A stretch of 41,050 bases of DNA from a virus, in the IMG/VR virus record IMGVR_UViG_3300009038_000003, positions 1 to 41,050 of that record; one strand, 5' to 3'. Below the pieces are notes generated by a model. The model worked only from the letters and a program-made list of their open reading frames with translations, was not told the DNA's origin and did not search any database. Positions 38,046 to 41,050 of the stretch are shown in pieces (the stretch's first letter is position 1; every line of letters begins with the position of its first letter). The translations under genes and the position numbers were made by a program.

Positions 38046-38356
38046 AGCTCATGGGTGCTACGTAGCGTTAGATAGCAGTCAGCCAGCGCGAGAGCTGAAG
38101 CTACCCGGATACCGCTTGGCGCCAAGGTCCAGGACCGCCGTAAACGTCCCGCTGATGGTCCGGATCAGATCGGCCACCGTGGGGGGCTAGACCGCGATCG
38201 ACGCCCCACGGGGCGCCGACCGGGCGCCTGGTGGCCAAGGACGCGCGCATGGGCGCACTTCGTCGATGGGGGTTGAGCAAGAATGTTGCGTGCCCCCCAC
38301 TCGGTCCTATTATTTTTTTTCTGGCCTTGCCCCACATTTCGTATTATGTAGACGTC

Positions 38357-38974
38357 ATGACAGGTGGACACAATTTCATCAGCATGCGCGGGCGCCGCTT
38401 CGGCAGCTTGGTGGTCATATCCGAGGTCAGGCGCCGGACTGGCCGCGGCAATGTCGTATGGCGGTGCCAGTGCGACTGTGGGCTGGAGACGGAGGTCCGC
38501 GGGTATCATCTGCGCGGCGGTCAAGTGGAAACGTGTGGCGCCATCGTGCATCGGAGCCAGATCGGTATATCGAAGTCGGCGGAGTACCGTTCCTGGCAGG
38601 CCATGAAGACGAGGTGCCTGAATCGCAACGCTACCAAGTTCGCGAGCTATGGTGGGCGCGGCATTCTGATATGGGCGCCGTGGGATGACTTTATGGTGTT
38701 CCTTGCGGACATGGGACCGCGGCCTGACGGTACGACGCTGGAACGCATCGACAACGACGGCCACTACGAGCCAGGGAACTGCCGGTGGGCGACGCGTGGC
38801 GAACAGGCACGCAACACACGGCGATCGCTGTACGTCGAGCACGAAGGACGCGCAGTTCTACTGTGCGACCTCTGCAGTGATCTGGGGCTGCCATACGCGG
38901 TGATTCATGGCCGCATTAGAATCGGGTGGACGCTGGACAGGGCCTTAACGGTTCCGGTAAAGTCTCATCGGTGA
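38357..38974 (+). CDS. HNH homing-type endonuclease
   Basis: This 205-residue protein has an N-terminal zinc-ribbon-like region (FGSLVVISEVRRR ... WRCQCDCGLETEV ... GGQVETCG). An HNH-type core follows (YRSWQAMKTRCLNRNATKF, YGGRGI, GTTLERIDNDGHYEPGNCRW, TRGEQARNTRR). The C-terminal segment (LLCDLCSDLGLPYAVIHGRI) resembles a modular DNA-binding helix-turn-helix. Free-standing phage HNH enzymes cut relatives that lack them and spread by recombination. ATG 38357 is chosen; ATG 38384 is possible. It opens the rightward block. Confidence 0.8.
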   Translation: MTGGHNFISMRGRRFGSLVVISEVRRRTGRGNVVWRCQCDCGLETEVRGYHLRGGQVETCGAIVHRSQIGISKSAEYRSWQAMKTRCLNRNATKFASYGGRGILIWAPWDDFMVFLADMGPRPDGTTLERIDNDGHYEPGNCRWATRGEQARNTRRSLYVEHEGRAVLLCDLCSDLGLPYAVIHGRIRIGWTLDRALTVPVKSHR

Positions 38975-39447
38975 GACGTCGCGACGATGCAGGTTCGACC
39001 CCTGCCCACCGCGAGGTGTGTGTGAGAGTGGTAATTCATGGCGGCGCCTCACTTCTCCGTCTCACCGGGAATATGCTATGGTCACCTTGCTCCGCCCGGG
39101 TCAGGAGGCGTGCCATGCGTGAGTCCAAAGGGCTGTGACACGGCCAGCCACGCGCCTGGAACCACACGCGCCCACAAGTCCTTGGCGGGGCACCAATCAG
39201 AAAAAAATAGCAGCTTGCGCCATGCGGGGTGGGCAATTCGCGTGATCGCGCTATGGTATTGGTGGTCCCGCGGGCTGGCGTGAGGCCATTGTTCACGCGC
39301 GCCGCCGACGTCAACGAAGGAGCGCCCGGCCGGAGACCGGGCCGCACGCGGTCCACCAGATCAGCAGAGAGAGGGGAAGGGACCGCAGCCGTTTGGAAGG
39401 GGGGCGGGGTGGTGGCGGCTACGGTCCCGCATTCGGGAGATGAGTGA
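38975..39447. other. Non-coding region with tRNA T-arm-like element
   Basis: I see no convincing gene over about 470 bases. At 38989-39005 GCAGG-TTCGACC-CCTGC is a textbook T-arm, followed by CCACCGC like the 3' side of an acceptor stem, but no matching complete tRNA lies upstream. GTCTCA/TGAGAC at 38962-38977 forms a hairpin over the HNH stop. An AGGAGG-led 7-codon ORF (39115-39138) could be a leader peptide. A hairpin occurs near 39330-39350. Confidence 0.4.
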
Positions 39448-39798
39448 ATGCATGGACATCATAGCGCCGGGTTCCCCCCGGTCAAGCTCGCTGCGCGCAC
39501 GCTGCCGCAGCGATGCTTTCTGTGCCACCGGACCGGTGGGATCGAGGCCATCGGCGGGCACTCGCTGCGCTGCACCAACTGCCATTCGATCTGGCCGGCC
39601 AACATGGTCGACGTGTTGCCGACGCCGGTGCTCAATGGCTGGCAGGATGATGCCACGCTGGCGCTGCTGCGGCGCCGGGCGATCAGGCTGCCGGCGCCGC
39701 CGGCCGGCAAGCGGGTGAAGCACCTGGTACGCACCTGGCCGATGAAGTGCACACAGCAGAAGCGCGGTCCTGGCGGGCGGTTCGTGAAAGCAGATTGA
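39448..39798 (+). CDS. Zinc-ribbon protein
   Basis: This 116-residue protein has a central zinc ribbon (RCFLCHRTGG ... LRCTNCHSIWP) and a basic C-terminal region (CTQQKRGPGGRFVKAD). GGGAGA lies about eight bases before the ATG. It forms a single-gene unit ended by a strong terminator at 39811. Nucleic-acid binding is likely. The target is unknown. Confidence 0.65.
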   Translation: MHGHHSAGFPPVKLAARTLPQRCFLCHRTGGIEAIGGHSLRCTNCHSIWPANMVDVLPTPVLNGWQDDATLALLRRRAIRLPAPPAGKRVKHLVRTWPMKCTQQKRGPGGRFVKAD

Positions 39799-39810
39799 CG
39801 GCGGCACGAA

Positions 39811-39843
39811 AAAGCCGGAGCGTGTGGAGGACGCTCCGGCTTT
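39811..39843. terminator. Bidirectional terminator
   Basis: A perfect 12-bp stem (AAAGCCGGAGCG / CGCTCCGGCTTT) with a 9-nt loop lies 13 bases after the zinc-ribbon stop. T residues follow on both strands. The 150 bases that follow, to 39997, hold no gene I can support. Confidence 0.9.
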
Positions 39844-39997
39844 GACATACTCAACGCATGAAAACCACGCACGCCAGTGACCAGCCGGCGCCATCGCAAC
39901 CCAAACCATCAGAAAGCGTGTGCTGCCATGCCGATATATGCGAAATCCCCCCATGACGTCAAGGTGCCCCTCCCTCTCTCGCCGGGAGAGCTGACGC

Positions 39998-40663
39998 GTG
40001 GGTAATAAAATCCTGGACGATATGATCCTGCGCGGCTGTGACAGCGACAACATCATCGCGGTTGCCGAGCTGATTGCAGAGTCCTCGATGCTCAACAAAC
40101 GCCGGGCCAGAAACCGCGAACAGATGGCAGCCTCCAGGTTGCGCAAGAAAGATGTGTCAACACGTGTTAACACAGGTGTACACATCGAAACACAGCCCGA
40201 ATGTGCGCCTCTACTCTTCTTAACTCCTCTTCCTGATAGTAGTATTATTGTAGGGGAGAGTAACTCTGTAGAGGCTGACATTGTGTCGAAGGACATCCGC
40301 GGGCGCGCAACCAGAGGTACGCGACTTCCGGAAGATTGGAATCCTTCCAAAGAAGACGTATCGTTTGCCGAAGGACGCGGCTGGGGCGGATCTGATCTGC
40401 AGGATGAGGTGTTGAAATTTAAGAACTATTGGTGCTCAAAGACCGGCAAGGATGCCACCAAGAAGAGCTGGTCCAGGACGTGGCAGAACTGGATCCTCAA
40501 CGCCCGCAAACAGAACGGAAGCAAGGTCAATGGAAGACTCGTTCAAGCCGCTGAGGGTCCTGGCAGGGCGTCAGGTGGAAGCGCTGCGCAGTTCGCCCGC
40601 CGGCGGGCAGAGCAGCTCGCTGAGCTGCGTAGACGCCGAGAAGAAGAGGGAAGTAGCGGTTGA
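39998..40663 (+). CDS. Replication initiation/helicase-loader-like protein
   Basis: This 221-residue protein starts at GTG 39998 with GGAGAG upstream. A basic helical N-terminus and a low-complexity linker precede a conserved block, LPEDWNPSKEDVSFAEGRGW, EVLKFKNYWCSKTGKDATKK and SWSRTWQNWILNARK. This is the C-terminal signature of many phage replication proteins that load DNA helicase. No ATPase motif is present. An AT-rich repeat region at 40926-41050 could be the origin it serves (inference). Confidence 0.65.
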   Translation: MGNKILDDMILRGCDSDNIIAVAELIAESSMLNKRRARNREQMAASRLRKKDVSTRVNTGVHIETQPECAPLLFLTPLPDSSIIVGESNSVEADIVSKDIRGRATRGTRLPEDWNPSKEDVSFAEGRGWGGSDLQDEVLKFKNYWCSKTGKDATKKSWSRTWQNWILNARKQNGSKVNGRLVQAAEGPGRASGGSAAQFARRRAEQLAELRRRREEEGSSG

Positions 40664-40925
40664 GCGGGCAGCGCTCCTGCTCGGCTCCTTTCGCAAGAGC
40701 GAGGCCGACGAGCCTGAAATCTTCAGTCGCGCTCTTGAGCACGTCCTGAGCAAGTATGACATTGTCATACAGATTGACGTGACGGAGCCAGGGATGTGGA
40801 AATATCCGCCGAGCGCTTTCGAGCTGCGTGAAGCATGCGAAAAGATTGCCAACAAAATGGCGCGGGATAGATTGGTCGAAGACCAGATTCGGGACCAGCT
40901 CGCGGCGCGAAGAGAACGACAGTGA
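40530..40925 (+). CDS. Replication-associated hypothetical protein
   Basis: This 131-residue protein starts at ATG 40530 (AAGG close upstream), overlapping the previous gene by 134 bases in another frame. The body (ERAALLLGSFRKSEADEPEI, FSRALEHVLSKYDIVIQIDV, YPPSAFELREACE) resembles small phage proteins that follow replication genes. The end is a charged helix. If the true start is later, the overlap would shrink. Confidence 0.55.
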   Translation: MEDSFKPLRVLAGRQVEALRSSPAGGQSSSLSCVDAEKKREVAVERAALLLGSFRKSEADEPEIFSRALEHVLSKYDIVIQIDVTEPGMWKYPPSAFELREACEKIANKMARDRLVEDQIRDQLAARRERQ

Positions 40926-41050
40926 CGATTTGTCGCGAAACTAAATTCATAATAGTTATACTAAAGTATAAACTATTTTGATACTAGTATATAAACTAGA
41001 AGTTGAAACTAGATACCCCACCAACTAAGTAGACTAAAGACCCCTTGACA
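40926..41050. promoter_or_regulatory. AT-rich repeat region, possible origin or operator cluster
   Basis: This 125-bp stretch is far more AT-rich than the rest. It holds a nearly perfect inverted repeat (ATAGTTATACT 40952-40962 with AGTATAAACTAT 40965-40976), the palindrome ATACTAGTAT (40981-40990) and two AAACTAGA copies (40993, 41006). These echo the AAACTA...TAGTTT sites at 221-318, which would be about 250-350 bp away if the molecule is circular. A TTGACA at the very end could be a -35 box. Confidence 0.5.

Larger units (their letters stand above)
37916..38356. other. Divergent control region
   Basis: No gene is supported here. It separates the leftward operon from the rightward HNH gene. 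It contains the 63-bp repeat copy, short GGAATAG repeats, a perfect 7-bp-arm palindrome (38031-38045), a CGCCCC/GGGGCG hairpin at about 38206-38219, and a GGGGG...CCCCC hairpin near 38268-38297 that precedes a T8 tract by about 15 bases. TATTAT at 38342-38347 is a possible -10 element for the HNH gene, with a weak -35. Confidence 0.5.

Noticed and set aside
38989-39013. Complete phage tRNA gene
   Set aside because: The T-arm is good, but no acceptor 5' strand, D-arm and anticodon arm with correct spacing could be built upstream.
39361-40350. Leftward open frame of 329 codons
   Set aside because: It crosses a perfect terminator, two rightward genes with good starts and a non-coding gap. It has no family-like content.

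Overview
This window looks like the nearly complete genome of a short-tailed dsDNA phage that infects a GC-rich proteobacterium. The evidence is a portal, large terminase, GTG-started major capsid protein, adaptor and nozzle-like tail proteins, internal virion-like proteins and a lysis cassette, with no sheath, tape measure or major tail-tube gene. An alphaproteobacterial host is an inference from composition and protein flavour only. No integrase, DNA polymerase or cas gene was recognised.

Layout. Rightward genes occupy both ends (38357-40925 and 399-5813) and would form one early block if the molecule is circular or circularly permuted. They encode an HNH endonuclease, a replication-loader-like protein, an XRE regulator, RusA, a YqaJ-type exonuclease, a Bet/RecT annealing protein and many small, often zinc-binding, proteins. 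Almost everything from 37915 down to 5899 runs leftward as the late region. In order of transcription it holds small proteins, a RyR-domain protein, terminase, portal, a rightward two-gene moron with its own bidirectional terminator (28713-29456), scaffold-like protein, capsid, adaptor, winged-helix protein, nozzle-like protein, GNAT acetyltransferase, Gly/Ala-rich internal proteins, a cluster of accessory enzymes (KTSC, 2OG-Fe(II) oxygenase, DUF6817-like), fibre-like exported proteins, a cupin, a Gly-rich fibre, GH25 endolysin, holin and spanin-like proteins. A strong terminator at 5812-5837 closes it, tail to tail with the early block. Start and stop codons overlap (ATGA, GTGA, TGATG) at most late junctions, which indicates dense translational coupling.

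The standout feature is a set of three CRISPR-like units that fill intergenic gaps in the late operon (6829-6920, 23674-23757, 27043-27126). Each has the motif GCTTCAATGAGGCCGC (reverse complement ends in ATTGAAGC, like a crRNA 5' handle), a 29-36 nt insert, and a GCGGAA(A)(A/G)T-type end. The inserts resemble spacers from homologues of the gene lying immediately downstream: holin, head-tail adaptor and major capsid protein. The adaptor and capsid inserts differ from the resident gene mostly at synonymous positions, so they probably come from related phages. Inverted arms of 12-16 bp flank each insert. Their sequences differ completely between units but pairing is kept, with G-U wobbles on the ATTGAAGC strand. 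These could be virus-borne mini-CRISPR arrays, RNA anti-CRISPRs, or guides that attack the rival allele of the adjacent gene and spread by recombination, an RNA-guided version of intronless homing. The last idea is a hypothesis.

Other notable points are a 63-bp inverted repeat that begins at base 1 and recurs at 37940-38002 upstream of the late operon, operator-like palindromes at 221-318, divergent rusA/xre genes whose start codons overlap, a perfect in-frame 48-bp tandem duplication at 4138-4233, and an apparent UUU-UGA frameshift near the start of a virion protein gene at 17842-17868.
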